A DNA stretch of 64,000 nucleotides from Azonexaceae bacterium. Its GTDB lineage: Bacteria > Pseudomonadota > Gammaproteobacteria > Burkholderiales > Rhodocyclaceae. The stretch covers positions 327,764 through 391,763 of the forward strand of contig JAAXVL010000001.1 of NCBI GenBank assembly GCA_013335535.1. Direction: 5' to 3'. Below are positions 44,147-53,933 of this stretch, piece after piece (positions within the stretch are counted from its first letter, which is position 1; each line of letters begins with the position of its first letter). The notes under the pieces were generated by a model. It worked only from the letters and a program-made list of their open reading frames with translations, did no database searches and was not told the origin of the DNA. The translations under genes were made by a program, and so were the position numbers.

Positions 44147-44180
44147 TTTTTGGCCGATTTTCCCGGTTGACCGTGGAAAT
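44145..44180 (-). repeat. Dispersed GTCAACCGG element, copy 11 (intergenic maeB/mpl)
   Basis: CATTTTTGGCCGATTTTCCCGGTTGACCGTGGAAAT is the reverse orientation with one core change. It begins within the T-tract of the maeB terminator and ends 18 bp before the mpl stop codon. Confidence 0.85.
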
Positions 44181-44197
44181 ACGGTTTAACCGGTGGC

Positions 44198-45544
44198 TTA
44201 CTCCGTCAATCCGGCCAGTATCTTGCCATGAATGCCACCGAAGCCGCCGTTGCTCATGACCAGGATATGATCACCCGGTTGTGCAGAGATGACGATCTGG
44301 TCGACTAGTCGGTCCAGGTCTTCTTCAACGGTGGCACGCTCGCCCATCGGCGCCAGCGCCTCGCGGGCATCCCAGCCGAGATTGCCGGCATAGCAAAAAG
44401 CCATATCGACTTCGCGCAGGCTGTCTGGCAGTTGCGCTTTCATCGTTCCCAGCTTCATCGTATTCGAACGCGGTTCGAGCACGGCCAGAATGCGCGCCTT
44501 GCCAACCTTGCGGCGCAGGCCGGCAACCGTCGTCGCGATGGCTGTCGGGTGATGTGCGAAATCGTCATAAACCGTCACGCCGCGCACTTCACCCCGCACT
44601 TCCATGCGCCGTTTGACATTCTCGAAGCGCGAGAGCGCATCAAGCCCCTGCTCCAGCGGCACGCCGACATGACGGGCGGCGAGTAGCGCCGCACAGGCGT
44701 TGGCGCGATTGTGGTCACCGGAAAGTCCCCAGACCGTGCGTCTAACCTTGCCGTCGGGCGAGTGCAAAATCAATTCGCCGCGTGCATCGTCGCCGGTCAC
44801 GCGATAGCCCGCCGGGTCGTTGAAACGCTCGACCGGCGTCCAGCAGCCACGCGCTAAAACACGGTCGAGGCTGGCTTCGGCTGCGTTGGAAACGATCAGC
44901 CCGGATTGTGGGAGCGTGCGTACGAGGTGGTGAAATTGCGTTTCAATGGCAGCTAAATCACTGAAGATGTCGGCGTGATCGAATTCCAAATTATTCAGAA
45001 CAACCGTCCGCGGCTTGTAATGAACGAACTTGGAACGTTTGTCGCAGAAGGCCGTGTCGTACTCGTCGGCCTCGATCACAAAGAATGGCGTGCCACCGAG
45101 CCGGGCCGAAACGCCGAAATTCAGCGGCACGCCCCCGATCAGAAAGCCGGGGTCCATGTTGGCCGCTTCGAGAATCCAGGCCAGCATCGAGGCGGTCGTC
45201 GTCTTGCCGTGGGTGCCGGCCACACCAAGCACCCAGCGGCCTTGGAGCAGGTTCTCGGCCAGCCATTGCGGACCGGAAACGTAGGGCAAGCCCTTGTCGA
45301 GAATGGCCTCAAGTAGCGGGTTGCCGCGTGAAACGGCATTGCCGATCACGAAAACATCCGGCTTCAGTGCCAGCTGGTCGACGGCAAAACCCTCGATCAG
45401 CTCAATGCCGGCGCCGCGCAACTGGTCGCTCATCGGCGGATAGACGTTGGCGTCGCAGCCCGTGACCTTGTGGCCGGAGTCGACCGCCAGTTGAGCGACG
45501 CCGCCCATGAAAGTGCCGCAGATGCCGAGAATATGAATGTGCAT
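44198..45544 (-). CDS. mpl: UDP-MurNAc:L-Ala-gamma-D-Glu-meso-DAP ligase
   Basis: Mpl re-attaches recycled murein tripeptide to UDP-MurNAc; 448 aa. It begins MHIHILGICGTFMGGVAQLA, the Mpl form of the Mur-ligase Rossmann motif. The ATP loop is GVAGTHGKTTTASML, followed by EADEYDTAFCDKRSKF and DDFAHHPTAI. It is a single gene, divergent from the nucleotidyltransferase-like gene at 45595. Confidence 0.95.
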   Translation of the reverse strand: MHIHILGICGTFMGGVAQLAVDSGHKVTGCDANVYPPMSDQLRGAGIELIEGFAVDQLALKPDVFVIGNAVSRGNPLLEAILDKGLPYVSGPQWLAENLLQGRWVLGVAGTHGKTTTASMLAWILEAANMDPGFLIGGVPLNFGVSARLGGTPFFVIEADEYDTAFCDKRSKFVHYKPRTVVLNNLEFDHADIFSDLAAIETQFHHLVRTLPQSGLIVSNAAEASLDRVLARGCWTPVERFNDPAGYRVTGDDARGELILHSPDGKVRRTVWGLSGDHNRANACAALLAARHVGVPLEQGLDALSRFENVKRRMEVRGEVRGVTVYDDFAHHPTAIATTVAGLRRKVGKARILAVLEPRSNTMKLGTMKAQLPDSLREVDMAFCYAGNLGWDAREALAPMGERATVEEDLDRLVDQIVISAQPGDHILVMSNGGFGGIHGKILAGLTE

Positions 45545-45594
45545 GTCACAGAGAGCCGTTAGAATGGGGGCGATTTTACCTTGATCGAGTCCCC

Positions 45595-46185
45595 ATGGCC
45601 CGTCATGAACGGCAACGTACCAGCCCCGGCACGCGGGCCAGCATCGCCAGCGCTGCCGCCCGCCTGATGGCGGAGGATGGCATTACCGATTATCACCTGG
45701 CCAAAAAAAAGGCGGCTCGCCAGCTGGGGCTACCCGAAAAATCAGCTTTTCCGGACAACGCCGAGGTCGAGGCTGAGTTGCGTGCCTACCGCAGCCTCTA
45801 TCAAGGCGAGGAACACGAAGAGTTGCTCGCCCTGTTGCGCCATACGGCACTGGAACTGCTCGATCTGCTGGCGGGTTTCAATCCCTACCTGACCGGTTCG
45901 GTGCTTGATGGAACCGCTGGCGAACATTCGCACATCGATATCCTGCTCTTCGCCGACAGTGCCAAGGAGGTCGAGATCTTCCTGCTCAACCGGGCTATTG
46001 ACGTCGCGCATGTAGAATCACGAAATGAACGGGTTGAGGCAGTGCTACGCATGGAAACCGATACGGCCGACGCGGACCTGATAATTCTGGCGCCGAACAT
46101 GGAGCGAGTGAGCCTGAAACACCACGATGGTCGTCCTCGCGATCGTATCCGGGCCGATGCGTTGCGCGCCTTACTAAAGGAATAG
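45595..46185 (+). CDS. Nucleotidyltransferase-fold protein of unknown role
   Basis: This 196-aa protein's central part looks like a minimal nucleotidyltransferase (YLTGSVLDG, then SHIDILLFADSAKEVEIFLL, and a third acidic position near ADLIILAP). The N-terminal ~75 residues are helical and basic (RLMAEDGITDYHLAKKKAARQLG). The substrate is unknown. It is divergent from mpl with 50 bp between starts and followed by aroQ. Confidence 0.75.
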   Translation: MARHERQRTSPGTRASIASAAARLMAEDGITDYHLAKKKAARQLGLPEKSAFPDNAEVEAELRAYRSLYQGEEHEELLALLRHTALELLDLLAGFNPYLTGSVLDGTAGEHSHIDILLFADSAKEVEIFLLNRAIDVAHVESRNERVEAVLRMETDTADADLIILAPNMERVSLKHHDGRPRDRIRADALRALLKE

Positions 46186-46224
46186 ACTGGACAAGTTGCA
46201 GGCATTTGCGGCAAACTTGCAGCT

Positions 46225-46704
46225 ATGACGAAGCGAAAAACTGCTTCCAAGCCGGTAGAAAAGCCTCGTGTCCTTGTCATTCACGGGCCTAATCTGAACC
46301 TGCTTGGCACACGTGAACCCGAGCATTATGGCCGGGTAACCCTGTCGGACATCAACATGTCGCTGGCGCGCATGGCCGAAACGGCCGGCGTCGAGCTGGA
46401 GGCGTTCCAGAGCAACCATGAAGGTGCGCTGATCGAGCGCATCCATGCGGCTCGCGAACAGGGCGTCCGTGCCATCATCATCAATCCCGCAGCCTATACG
46501 CATACGAGCGTAGCCTTGCGCGATGCGATCGCGGCCGTGGCGATTCCGTTCGTCGAAGTGCATCTTTCCAATGTGCATGCGCGAGAGCCGTTCCGCCATC
46601 ACTCTTATTTTTCGGACCTGGCCATCGGTGTCATCTGCGGGCTGGGTCATGAGGGCTACCTGCTAGCCCTCGAATATCTGCTTAACAAGCTTAATATTGA
46701 ATAG
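46225..46704 (+). CDS. aroQ: 3-dehydroquinate dehydratase, type II
   Basis: AroQ catalyses the third step of the shikimate pathway; 159 aa. It has [17 protein letters not shown] with the catalytic Tyr, [16 protein letters not shown] and [22 protein letters not shown] with the catalytic His. The first ~13 residues ([13 protein letters not shown]) are a basic extension. It lies directly before accBC, a common betaproteobacterial order. Confidence 0.95.
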   Translation: MTKRKTASKPVEKPRVLVIHGPNLNLLGTREPEHYGRVTLSDINMSLARMAETAGVELEAFQSNHEGALIERIHAAREQGVRAIIINPAAYTHTSVALRDAIAAVAIPFVEVHLSNVHAREPFRHHSYFSDLAIGVICGLGHEGYLLALEYLLNKLNIE

Positions 46705-46759
46705 TCCGGCTTCGGTCGGACATTTGTGCCCGACGGGCGCAACACAGAAGGGAGTCTCC

Positions 46760-47212
46760 ATGGATCTGCGTAAACTCAAGAAACTGATCGACCTCGTACA
46801 GGAATCCGGCATTTCGGAGCTGGAAGTGACTGAAGGCGAAGAAAAAGTCCGCATCGCCAAGCATTACGGCACTGTTGCTGCAGCGCCGCAGCAATACTAT
46901 GCGCCGCCTCCGCCGGCTGCTGCGGGTGCTCCTGTTGCATCCTCGGTCAATCTGGATGACGAAGACGAGTTGCCGGAAGGCCACATCGTCAAGTCGCCGA
47001 TGGTCGGTACCTTCTACCGCTCGCCGTCGCCCGGTGCCGATGCCTTCGTGCAGATCGGCCAGACCGTCAAGCAAGGCGAGACGCTGTGCATCATCGAAGC
47101 CATGAAGTTGCTCAACGAGATCGAGTCCGATGCATCGGGCGTGGTCAAGGCCATCCTGGTCGAGAATGGCGAGCCGGTGGAGTTCGGTGAGCCGCTTTAT
47201 GTGATTGGCTGA
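46760..47212 (+). CDS. accB: Biotin carboxyl carrier protein of acetyl-CoA carboxylase
   Basis: AccB carries biotin between the two half-reactions of acetyl-CoA carboxylase; 150 aa from ATG 46760 (AGAAGGGAG upstream). The N-terminal domain [20 protein letters not shown] is followed by a Pro/Ala linker ([16 protein letters not shown]), then the biotinyl domain with the modified Lys in [10 protein letters not shown]. It is followed by accC, 7 nt away. Confidence 0.96.
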   Translation: MDLRKLKKLIDLVQESGISELEVTEGEEKVRIAKHYGTVAAAPQQYYAPPPPAAAGAPVASSVNLDDEDELPEGHIVKSPMVGTFYRSPSPGADAFVQIGQTVKQGETLCIIEAMKLLNEIESDASGVVKAILVENGEPVEFGEPLYVIG

Positions 47213-47219
47213 TATGGCC

Positions 47220-48578
47220 ATGTTTGAAAAGATTCTTATCGCGAATCGCGGCGAAATTGCCTTGCGTATTCAGCGTGCCTGCCGCGAACTGGGTATCAAA
47301 ACGGTGGTCGTGCACTCCGAGGCCGATCGCGATGCCAAATACGTCAAGCTGGCCGACGAGTCGGTCTGCATTGGCCCTGCTTCGTCGCTGCAAAGCTACT
47401 TGAATGTGCCGGCCATTATCTCGGCAGCAGAAGTCACCGATGCCCAGGCTATACACCCGGGCTACGGCTTTCTGTCGGAAAACGCCGATTTTGCTGAGCG
47501 TGTCGAGACTTCCGGTTTTGTATTTATCGGCCCCCGAGCTGAAACGATTCGCCTGATGGGCGACAAGGTTTCCGCCAAGAATGCCATGAAAGAGGCTGGC
47601 GTTCCCTGTGTTCCCGGTTCTGATGGCGAGTTGCCGGATGATCCGAAGGAAATCATCAAGATCGCTCGTGCCGTGGGTTATCCAGTCATCATCAAGGCGG
47701 CGGGCGGTGGCGGTGGTCGCGGCATGCGTGTCGTGCACACCGAAGCAGCGCTGGTTAACGCGGTGGGGATGACCAAGCAGGAGGCTGGTAGCTTTTTCAA
47801 CAATCCTGCGGTCTACATGGAAAAGTATCTGGAAAACCCGCGTCACGTGGAAATCCAGGTGCTAGCTGACGAATACAAGAGCGCCATCTATCTCGGCGAG
47901 CGTGATTGCTCGATGCAGCGCCGTCACCAGAAGGTGATCGAGGAAGCGCCGGCACCACATATCCCGGCTCGTCTGATTTCCCGTATCGGCGAGCGCTGTG
48001 CTGAAGCTTGCCGCAAGATCGGCTATCGCGGCGCCGGTACTTTTGAATTCCTCTACGAAAACGGCGAGTTCTATTTCATTGAAATGAACACGCGCGTTCA
48101 GGTCGAGCATCCGGTGACCGAAATGATCACCGGCGTCGATATCGTGCAGGAGCAGATTCGCGTCGCGGCCGGCGAGAAGCTGCGCTACAAGCAGAAGGAC
48201 ATCGTGTTCCGCGGTCATTCCATCGAATGCCGTATCAACGCCGAAGATCCCTTCACGTTCGTTCCGTGTCCCGGCAAGATCGAGTTTTATCATCCGCCTG
48301 GCGGCCCCGGCATCCGGGTCGATACGCACATTTACCAGGGCTATACCGTGCCCTCGCATTACGACTCGATGGTCGCTAAGGTCATTGCCTACGGCGATAC
48401 CCGTGATCAGGCCATTCGTCGCATGCGCATCGCCTTGTCCGAGATGAGCATTCAGGGCATCAAGACCAATATCCCACTGCATCAGGAATTGATGCAGGAC
48501 GCGCGTTTCGTCGAAGGCGGCACGAGTATTCATTACCTCGAACAGAAACTCGCCGACAAGGGCGAAGTGAAGTTGTAA
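47220..48578 (+). CDS. accC: Biotin carboxylase of acetyl-CoA carboxylase
   Basis: AccC carboxylates biotin on AccB using ATP and bicarbonate; 452 aa from ATG 47220 ([17 protein letters not shown]); ATG 47214 is an alternative. The ATP-grasp glycine loop [14 protein letters not shown], the [18 protein letters not shown] segment and [14 protein letters not shown] are intact. It is co-transcribed with accB, and prmA follows after 3 nt. Confidence 0.96.
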   Translation: MFEKILIANRGEIALRIQRACRELGIKTVVVHSEADRDAKYVKLADESVCIGPASSLQSYLNVPAIISAAEVTDAQAIHPGYGFLSENADFAERVETSGFVFIGPRAETIRLMGDKVSAKNAMKEAGVPCVPGSDGELPDDPKEIIKIARAVGYPVIIKAAGGGGGRGMRVVHTEAALVNAVGMTKQEAGSFFNNPAVYMEKYLENPRHVEIQVLADEYKSAIYLGERDCSMQRRHQKVIEEAPAPHIPARLISRIGERCAEACRKIGYRGAGTFEFLYENGEFYFIEMNTRVQVEHPVTEMITGVDIVQEQIRVAAGEKLRYKQKDIVFRGHSIECRINAEDPFTFVPCPGKIEFYHPPGGPGIRVDTHIYQGYTVPSHYDSMVAKVIAYGDTRDQAIRRMRIALSEMSIQGIKTNIPLHQELMQDARFVEGGTSIHYLEQKLADKGEVKL

Positions 48579-48581
48579 GCG

Positions 48582-49472
48582 ATGGGTTGGCAAAGTGTCA
48601 GTTTCCTGACCGATGCGGCGCACGCCGAGCCGATTTGCGATGCCCTGCTTGAAGCAGGCGCGCTGTCGGCCAGCATTGAGGATGCCGATGCTGGAACGCC
48701 GGACGAGCAACCGCTCTTCGGCGAACCGGGTTCGTTGCCGAGCTCAGGCTGGACGCATTCGCGCATCGTCGCCCTGCTTGAGCCGGATGCCGATATTGAT
48801 GCCCTTCTCGGTGAGGCCATTGCGGCCATCGGTTTGAGTGAAGTGCCGGCCTACACGGTCGAGGCGGTTGAAGAACAGAACTGGGTGCAACTGACCCAGT
48901 CCCAGTTTGACCCGATCCGCGTTTCGCAGCGCCTGTGGATCGTGCCGTCATGGCACGAAACGCCGGACCCGGCCGCGGTCAATCTGATTCTCGATCCTGG
49001 CATGGCCTTCGGCACCGGTTCGCATCCGACCACCCGGCTCTGTCTGGAGTGGCTGGAGAGCAACGTTTCCGAGGGCTGTACCGTCCTCGACTATGGCTGC
49101 GGTTCCGGCATTCTGGCCATTGCTGCTGCTCGCCTGGGTGCTGGTCGTGTTGCTGGCGTTGATATCGATCCGCTGGCTGTCGACGCGGCTCGCTCGAACG
49201 CTGAACGCAATGGCGTGGTCGCCTTGTTCGCCGATTCGGCGCTGCCAGTCGCCGGCGAGTATGATGTTGTCGTGGCCAATATCCTTTCCAATCCGCTTCG
49301 CGTTCTGGCGCCGGCAATCTGCGCGCATGTCCGCTCCGGCGGTCGTCTGGCGCTATCCGGCATCCTGCGCGAACAGGCGGAGGAAATCATCGCCATCTAC
49401 GCTCAGTGGATGCCGATGAAGGTGGCCGATACGCGCGAAGACTGGGTGTGTCTGGAAGGACGCAAACCTTGA
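48582..49472 (+). CDS. prmA: Ribosomal protein L11 methyltransferase
   Basis: PrmA trimethylates ribosomal protein L11; 296 aa. An N-terminal substrate-recognition domain (GWQSVSFLTDAAHAEPICDA) is joined to a Rossmann methyltransferase with LDPGMAFGTGSHPTTRLCLE, LDYGCGSGILAIAAA and DVVVANILSNPL. It is the fourth gene of the aroQ-accB-accC-prmA run and overlaps the next gene by 1 nt. Confidence 0.95.
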   Translation: MGWQSVSFLTDAAHAEPICDALLEAGALSASIEDADAGTPDEQPLFGEPGSLPSSGWTHSRIVALLEPDADIDALLGEAIAAIGLSEVPAYTVEAVEEQNWVQLTQSQFDPIRVSQRLWIVPSWHETPDPAAVNLILDPGMAFGTGSHPTTRLCLEWLESNVSEGCTVLDYGCGSGILAIAAARLGAGRVAGVDIDPLAVDAARSNAERNGVVALFADSALPVAGEYDVVVANILSNPLRVLAPAICAHVRSGGRLALSGILREQAEEIIAIYAQWMPMKVADTREDWVCLEGRKP

Positions 49473-50557
49473 TGCGGACGCGCTGTCCGGTCTGCGGCAC
49501 GGTTTTCCGTGTGACGACCGAGCAGTTGCGGCTGAGGGCTGGCAAGGTTCGCTGTGGTCACTGTCAAGTCGTATTCAACGCCTTCGATGCATTGGTCAGC
49601 GAGGATCATGAGCCATTGATCGAGACGCCATCGATCGAGGAGCATGTGGTCGAGGAGACGCTTCCGTGCGAAGAACCTGCATTGCCGGAGCCTGACGTGT
49701 CGTTGGTGGAGCCGGAAGTTGATGCACCGGTAGTGATTTCGAATGCGCCGCTGGCCGATTGGACTGAAGATTTACCGGGTGAAGCCATCAACGAGTCTTT
49801 GCCCAACGATATTCCGCCAAGCGACCAGACTGAGCAACCCGTCCATGCCGTTCCCGAGGACTTTTCGCCAGTGGCTGCCGAGCCGCATGCAGAGGAGCCT
49901 GCCACTGCCGAAGAGGAGTTGATTCAGGAGCCGCTTGCCGAACCTTTGCTCGAATCTCCCGAGGAGTCGACCGAGGCAGCCCGTCTGGCCGGGCTGGTGG
50001 CCTCGCGCGAACTGCCAGATACGGCATCGAGCAACCGCTGGTCGGCCGGAACCTTAGCCAGCAATGGCTTGGGCGGCTTCGACAATGAATCGAATCAGCG
50101 GGCGGTCTGGCCGTTTGTCCTTGTTGCTGCTTTGCTGTTGATTGGCCTGCTTGGCCAATTGTTGTTCTATTTCCGTACCGATATTTCCCTGCGTTTTCCT
50201 GGGACGGTCGGACTCTACGAGTTTGCTGGGGTCGACATTCCCTTGCCGCGAAATTCGGCACTGGTATCGATTGAAACTTCCGATCTGCAATCCGATAACG
50301 CGCGCGGCCTGTTCGTACTGCAAGCCACGCTGAAAAACCGGGCAGGCTATGCCCAAGCTTGGCCTGCGCTGGAATTGAGCCTGACCGATACCAACGACGC
50401 CGTAGTTTCCCGACGCGTCATGTACGCTGCTGATTACCTGCCACCCGGCACGACTTCCGATGCCTTCCCGGCCAACGGTGAAATGGCCGTCAAGCTCTGG
50501 GTCGAAGCCAAGGAAAGTGGCGCTTCGGGCTATCGCCTTTACATCTTCTATCCCTGA
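49472..50557 (+). CDS. Zinc-ribbon / DUF3426 membrane protein
   Basis: This 361-aa protein starts at ATG 49472. The N-terminal zinc ribbon RTRCPVCGTVFRVTTEQLRL...VRCGHCQVVFNA (CxxC twice) is of the MJ0042 type. A long acidic, Pro/Glu-rich linker (~50-200) precedes one membrane helix (VWPFVLVAALLLIGLLGQLLF, ~212-232). A C-terminal DUF3426 domain of Ig-like character (NRAGYAQAWPALELSLTDTN) follows. The role is unknown; it commonly sits next to prmA in betaproteobacteria. Confidence 0.85.
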   Translation: MRTRCPVCGTVFRVTTEQLRLRAGKVRCGHCQVVFNAFDALVSEDHEPLIETPSIEEHVVEETLPCEEPALPEPDVSLVEPEVDAPVVISNAPLADWTEDLPGEAINESLPNDIPPSDQTEQPVHAVPEDFSPVAAEPHAEEPATAEEELIQEPLAEPLLESPEESTEAARLAGLVASRELPDTASSNRWSAGTLASNGLGGFDNESNQRAVWPFVLVAALLLIGLLGQLLFYFRTDISLRFPGTVGLYEFAGVDIPLPRNSALVSIETSDLQSDNARGLFVLQATLKNRAGYAQAWPALELSLTDTNDAVVSRRVMYAADYLPPGTTSDAFPANGEMAVKLWVEAKESGASGYRLYIFYP

Positions 50558-50563
50558 TCTCAC

Positions 50564-51496
50564 ATGACAACACTGATTTGCGGTTCGCTGGCTTTCGACA
50601 ACATTATGGTCTTTCCGGATCGCTTCAAAAACCACATCCTGCCTGAGCAGATTCACATCCTGAATGTGGCCTTCCTGGTGCCGGAAATGCGTCGAGAGTT
50701 CGGCGGCTGTGCCGGCAATATCGCCTACAACCTGATGCTGCTCGGCGGCGAACCGATGATCATGGCCACCGTCGGCGACGATGCCGCCCCTTATCTCGAC
50801 CGCCTCGACAAGCTTGGCCTGCCACGCACCCATGTCCGCCAGGTCAGCGGCAGTTTCACGGCGCAGGCTTTCATCACGACCGATCTTGATGATAACCAGA
50901 TCACGGCTTTTCACCCGGGAGCGATGAGTTTTTCGCATCTGAACAAGGTCGAAACCGCCAACGCCAAGCTCGGCATCGTTGCTCCGGATGGTCGCGAAGG
51001 CATGATGCAGCATGCTCGTGACTTCGCCGATGCCAGCGTGCCGTTCATCTTCGACCCGGGCCAGGGCCTGCCGATGTTCAATGGCGACGAACTGCTCGAT
51101 TTCATCACACTGGCCGATTACGCCTGCTTCAACGATTACGAAGCCAAGCTGTTGTGCGACCGGACAGGTCGTAGTCTTGAGCAACTGGCCGCAAGCCTCA
51201 AGGCGCTGATCGTGACGCGCGGTGGCGAGGGCTCCGAAATCTACGCCGATGGTGTGCGCCACGACATTCCCTGCGTTGCTGCCGACGAAATCCTCGATCC
51301 GACCGGCTGTGGCGATGCTTATCGTTCGGGCCTGCTCTACGGTATTGCCAACGGCTATGATTGGCTGACGACAGGCCGTCTGGCAGCGGTGATGGGCGCC
51401 ATCAAGATCGCACACCGCGGTGGCCAGAATCACCAGCCGAGCCGTGAGGAAATCGCCGAACGCTATCAGAAGGCTTTTGGCACCCAACCCTGGTAA
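50564..51496 (+). CDS. PfkB-family carbohydrate/adenosine kinase
   Basis: This 310-aa ribokinase-type kinase has the first PfkB region in FGGCAGNIAYNLMLLGGEP and the second with the catalytic Asp in DEILDPTGCGDAYRSGLLYG. LICGSLAFDNIMVFPDRF is typical of the adenosine-kinase-like branch, so adenosine is a likely substrate, though not proven by sequence. It begins 6 nt after the DUF3426 gene. Confidence 0.85.
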   Translation: MTTLICGSLAFDNIMVFPDRFKNHILPEQIHILNVAFLVPEMRREFGGCAGNIAYNLMLLGGEPMIMATVGDDAAPYLDRLDKLGLPRTHVRQVSGSFTAQAFITTDLDDNQITAFHPGAMSFSHLNKVETANAKLGIVAPDGREGMMQHARDFADASVPFIFDPGQGLPMFNGDELLDFITLADYACFNDYEAKLLCDRTGRSLEQLAASLKALIVTRGGEGSEIYADGVRHDIPCVAADEILDPTGCGDAYRSGLLYGIANGYDWLTTGRLAAVMGAIKIAHRGGQNHQPSREEIAERYQKAFGTQPW

Positions 51497-51591
51497 GCGA
51501 GTGGCGATGAAACGTCGCTGTCATCTTCGGGCAAAGTTGACGTAACAACGCTCATCCAGACTTGTTCTCCACGAATACAAGGAGAACAAAG

Positions 51592-52344
51592 ATGGAAAAT
51601 GTCCAGAAGGCGGCTGGTCGCAGCCGTCCCGAAAAGAAGAGCCTGGCTGTCGGCTTCGCCCGCAGCCAGAGCGATATTCTCGATGCACAGCGCCTGCGTT
51701 ATCGCGTTTTTGCTGATGAATTGGGCGCCAATCTGCCGAGCCGCATTCCTGGCGTCGATCATGATATTTACGACCCGCACTGTCAGCATCTCGTCGTGCG
51801 CGACACGCACACCAGCGAAATCGTCGGCACTTATCGCATCCTCACACCGGAAAACGCGCGCCAGGTTGGCTATTACTCGGAAAATGAATTTGATCTGACC
51901 CGCCTGCAATACCTGCGTTCGCGCCTGGTCGAGATTGGACGTTCCTGCGTTCACCCGGACTACCGGACCGGGGCGACGATAAGTTTGCTGTGGTCTGGTC
52001 TGGCCCAGTTCATGATTGAAAACAGCTACGATTACCTGATGGGCTGCGCTTCGATCAGCATGGCCGATGGCGGTCACGCCGCGGCCAGCTTGTATAATCG
52101 ATTGGCTGCCGATCACCTCGGGCCGCAGGAGTACCGGGTTTTTCCGCGTTGCCCGCTGCCCTTGGCGGCGCTGCAGCAGGATTGGCCGGCTGAAACGCCG
52201 CCGTTGATTAAAGGCTACCTGCGCGCTGGGGCCTGGATCTGCGGAGAACCGGCTTGGGATCCAGATTTCAACACCGCCGACCTGCCGATCCTGATGCCGA
52301 TGGCCAAGGTTTCCGGCCGTTACGCCAAGCATTACCTGGGATAA
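51592..52344 (+). CDS. olsB: L-ornithine N-acyltransferase OlsB
   Basis: OlsB transfers a 3-hydroxyacyl group from ACP to ornithine, the first step of ornithine-lipid synthesis. It is 250 aa from ATG 51592 (AAGGAGAAC upstream); the TTG at 51562 used by the track is less likely. The hemolysin-like GNAT domain has AQRLRYRVFADELGA, IPGVDHDIYDPHCQHLVVRD and EIGRSCVHPDYR. olsA follows in a different frame, overlapping or directly adjoining. Confidence 0.88.
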   Translation: MENVQKAAGRSRPEKKSLAVGFARSQSDILDAQRLRYRVFADELGANLPSRIPGVDHDIYDPHCQHLVVRDTHTSEIVGTYRILTPENARQVGYYSENEFDLTRLQYLRSRLVEIGRSCVHPDYRTGATISLLWSGLAQFMIENSYDYLMGCASISMADGGHAAASLYNRLAADHLGPQEYRVFPRCPLPLAALQQDWPAETPPLIKGYLRAGAWICGEPAWDPDFNTADLPILMPMAKVSGRYAKHYLG

Positions 52345-52349
52345 GAAGA

Positions 52350-53195
52350 CTGAGTCAGACCAATTTAGCCATTCGCGCTTTCCGGATACTTCGCATCGCC
52401 CTGCTGGTCATCAGCGGGGTGCTTTTTTCGCTGTGCGTTTTCCCGCTGTGCAGCGACTGCCAGCGTCTGGCGCTTAAGGCCAGCTGGGCAGCAGCCTTGC
52501 TCGATGCGCTCGGTGTCGAGGTCGAGGCCGATCTGACGCATGCCGTGCCGGGCGCATTGCTGGTCGCCAACCATATTTCGTGGATCGATATCTATGTGAT
52601 CAACGCTGTCCTGCCGGCCGCCTTCGTCTCGAAGGAAGAGGTCCGGCACTGGCCGCTGATCGGCTGGCTGGCGGCGAAGAACGACACGATATTTTTGCGC
52701 CGCGGCAGCCGTGGGCATGCGAAGGTGATCAACGCGCAGGTGGCCGATATTCTCGGCAAAGGAAAACATGTTGCAGTTTTTCCTGAAGGAACGACTACTG
52801 ATGGCCGTAGTTTGCTGCACTTTCACGCGGCGCTGATTCAGCCGGCGCTCACCGCCGGGCGGCCGGTATTGCCGGTGGCGATTTCTTACTGGGAAATGGA
52901 TGGTCAGCGCAGCCTGGCGCCGCGTTACGACGGCGATATTTCGCTGGGGCAATGCACTGCGACGATACTTGGTCGAAAACGCCTGGTCGCCCGGTTGGTG
53001 ACTACGCCGGTCCGTGGCTTGCATGGTGAAGACCGCAAGCAGGTGGCGGCCGAGGCACGTGAAGCTATCGCTTTAGCGGCTGGGCTTCCGTTGGTGAGCA
53101 ATCCACCTGGAACACCTGACGATCTTCGAGCCGCACAGCCGTCAGGTGCCCACCCCACAGACAGCCCGAGTCGAGCGCCAGCAGATTCGGCGTGA
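52350..53195 (+). CDS. olsA: Lyso-ornithine-lipid O-acyltransferase OlsA
   Basis: This PlsC-type acyltransferase completes ornithine lipids. A membrane helix (ILRIALLVISGVLFSLCVFP) comes first, then the acyltransferase motifs NHISWIDIYVI (NHxxxxD form), FLRRGSRGHAKVI and VFPEGTTTDGRSLLHFHAAL. The start is unclear: there is no ATG, GTG or TTG between the olsB stop and the helix. I give CTG 52350; the alternative TTG 52254 would overlap olsB by 91 nt. The last ~44 codons run antisense into apaH. Confidence 0.8.
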   Translation: MSQTNLAIRAFRILRIALLVISGVLFSLCVFPLCSDCQRLALKASWAAALLDALGVEVEADLTHAVPGALLVANHISWIDIYVINAVLPAAFVSKEEVRHWPLIGWLAAKNDTIFLRRGSRGHAKVINAQVADILGKGKHVAVFPEGTTTDGRSLLHFHAALIQPALTAGRPVLPVAISYWEMDGQRSLAPRYDGDISLGQCTATILGRKRLVARLVTTPVRGLHGEDRKQVAAEAREAIALAAGLPLVSNPPGTPDDLRAAQPSGAHPTDSPSRAPADSA

Positions 53196-53895
53196 CTTTC
53201 AGACCAAGTGCCGACCAATGGCCGGTAACCAGCACGGCATCGGCGCTTTTACGGTTCGGCAGGTCGAACCAGGGCACGTGACCGGCCGGGGCGTTGGAAA
53301 GCTTGCCCTTGACCTTGAACTCCATGACCCCATCCAGCGTGCAGAAGCGCATCCGCGTCATGGCATTGACGATGACGCGCAGGCGCGGCCAGCCGCTCAA
53401 CGTGTCTGACCAGCCAGCTGGTTCACTGCCCCACAGGTTGAGCACGAATTCGCGGAAATTGGGCCCTTGCAACGCGGCTTCAACCTCGCGGGACAGCTCG
53501 CGGGCGCGGGCAGCCGTCCATTGCGGCAGCAGGCCGGCATGGACGAGGCAGTACTCGCCCTCGGTATGGCAGATCGGCTGATGGCGTAGCCAGTCGAGCA
53601 GTTCATCACAGTCCGGAGCGTCGAGAATTGGCTGCAAGGTGTCGTCCTTGCCGCGAAACTTGGCGCCGCCTTCGGCGACCATGAGCAGGTAGAGGTCGTG
53701 GTTGCCGAGCACGGTGATGGCAGCCGGCCCTAGCGACTTGATCAGGCGCAGCGTTTCGAGTGAATGCGGACCGCGATTGACCAGGTCGCCAACCAGCCAC
53801 AGACGGTCGTTGGCCGGGTCGAAGGCGCAACGCTCGAGTAGCCGCTGGAGCGAGTCGTAGCAGCCCTGGATATCGCCGATGGCGTAAGTGCTCAT
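53065..53895 (-). CDS. apaH: Diadenosine tetraphosphatase ApaH
   Basis: ApaH cleaves Ap4A symmetrically to 2 ADP; 276 aa. I start at the ATG complementary to 53895 (MSTYAIGDIQGCYDSL), four codons after the track start, which is inside the dispersed element. Phosphoesterase motifs are GDIQGCYDSLQRLL, GDLVNRGPHSLE, LGNHDLYLL and HAGLLPQW. The coding 3' end overlaps olsA by 131 bp in convergent orientation. It follows glmS on the minus strand, with a GTCAACCGG element as spacer. Confidence 0.92.
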   Translation of the reverse strand: MSTYAIGDIQGCYDSLQRLLERCAFDPANDRLWLVGDLVNRGPHSLETLRLIKSLGPAAITVLGNHDLYLLMVAEGGAKFRGKDDTLQPILDAPDCDELLDWLRHQPICHTEGEYCLVHAGLLPQWTAARARELSREVEAALQGPNFREFVLNLWGSEPAGWSDTLSGWPRLRVIVNAMTRMRFCTLDGVMEFKVKGKLSNAPAGHVPWFDLPNRKSADAVLVTGHWSALGLKVTPNLLALDSGCLWGGHLTAVRLEDRQVFQVDCSPTEAQPLKR

Positions 53896-53933
53896 TGCCA
53901 CGGTCAACCGGAAAAATTGGTCAAAATTGAAAT
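53894..53933 (+). repeat. Dispersed GTCAACCGG element, copy 12 (glmS/apaH spacer)
   Basis: ATTG plus the perfect core, then TTGGTCAAAATTGAAATG. It fills nearly the whole 44-bp gap between the glmS stop and the apaH ATG, overlapping the first base pairs of apaH. On the minus-strand transcript it occupies the place of the apaH ribosome-binding site. Confidence 0.92.
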
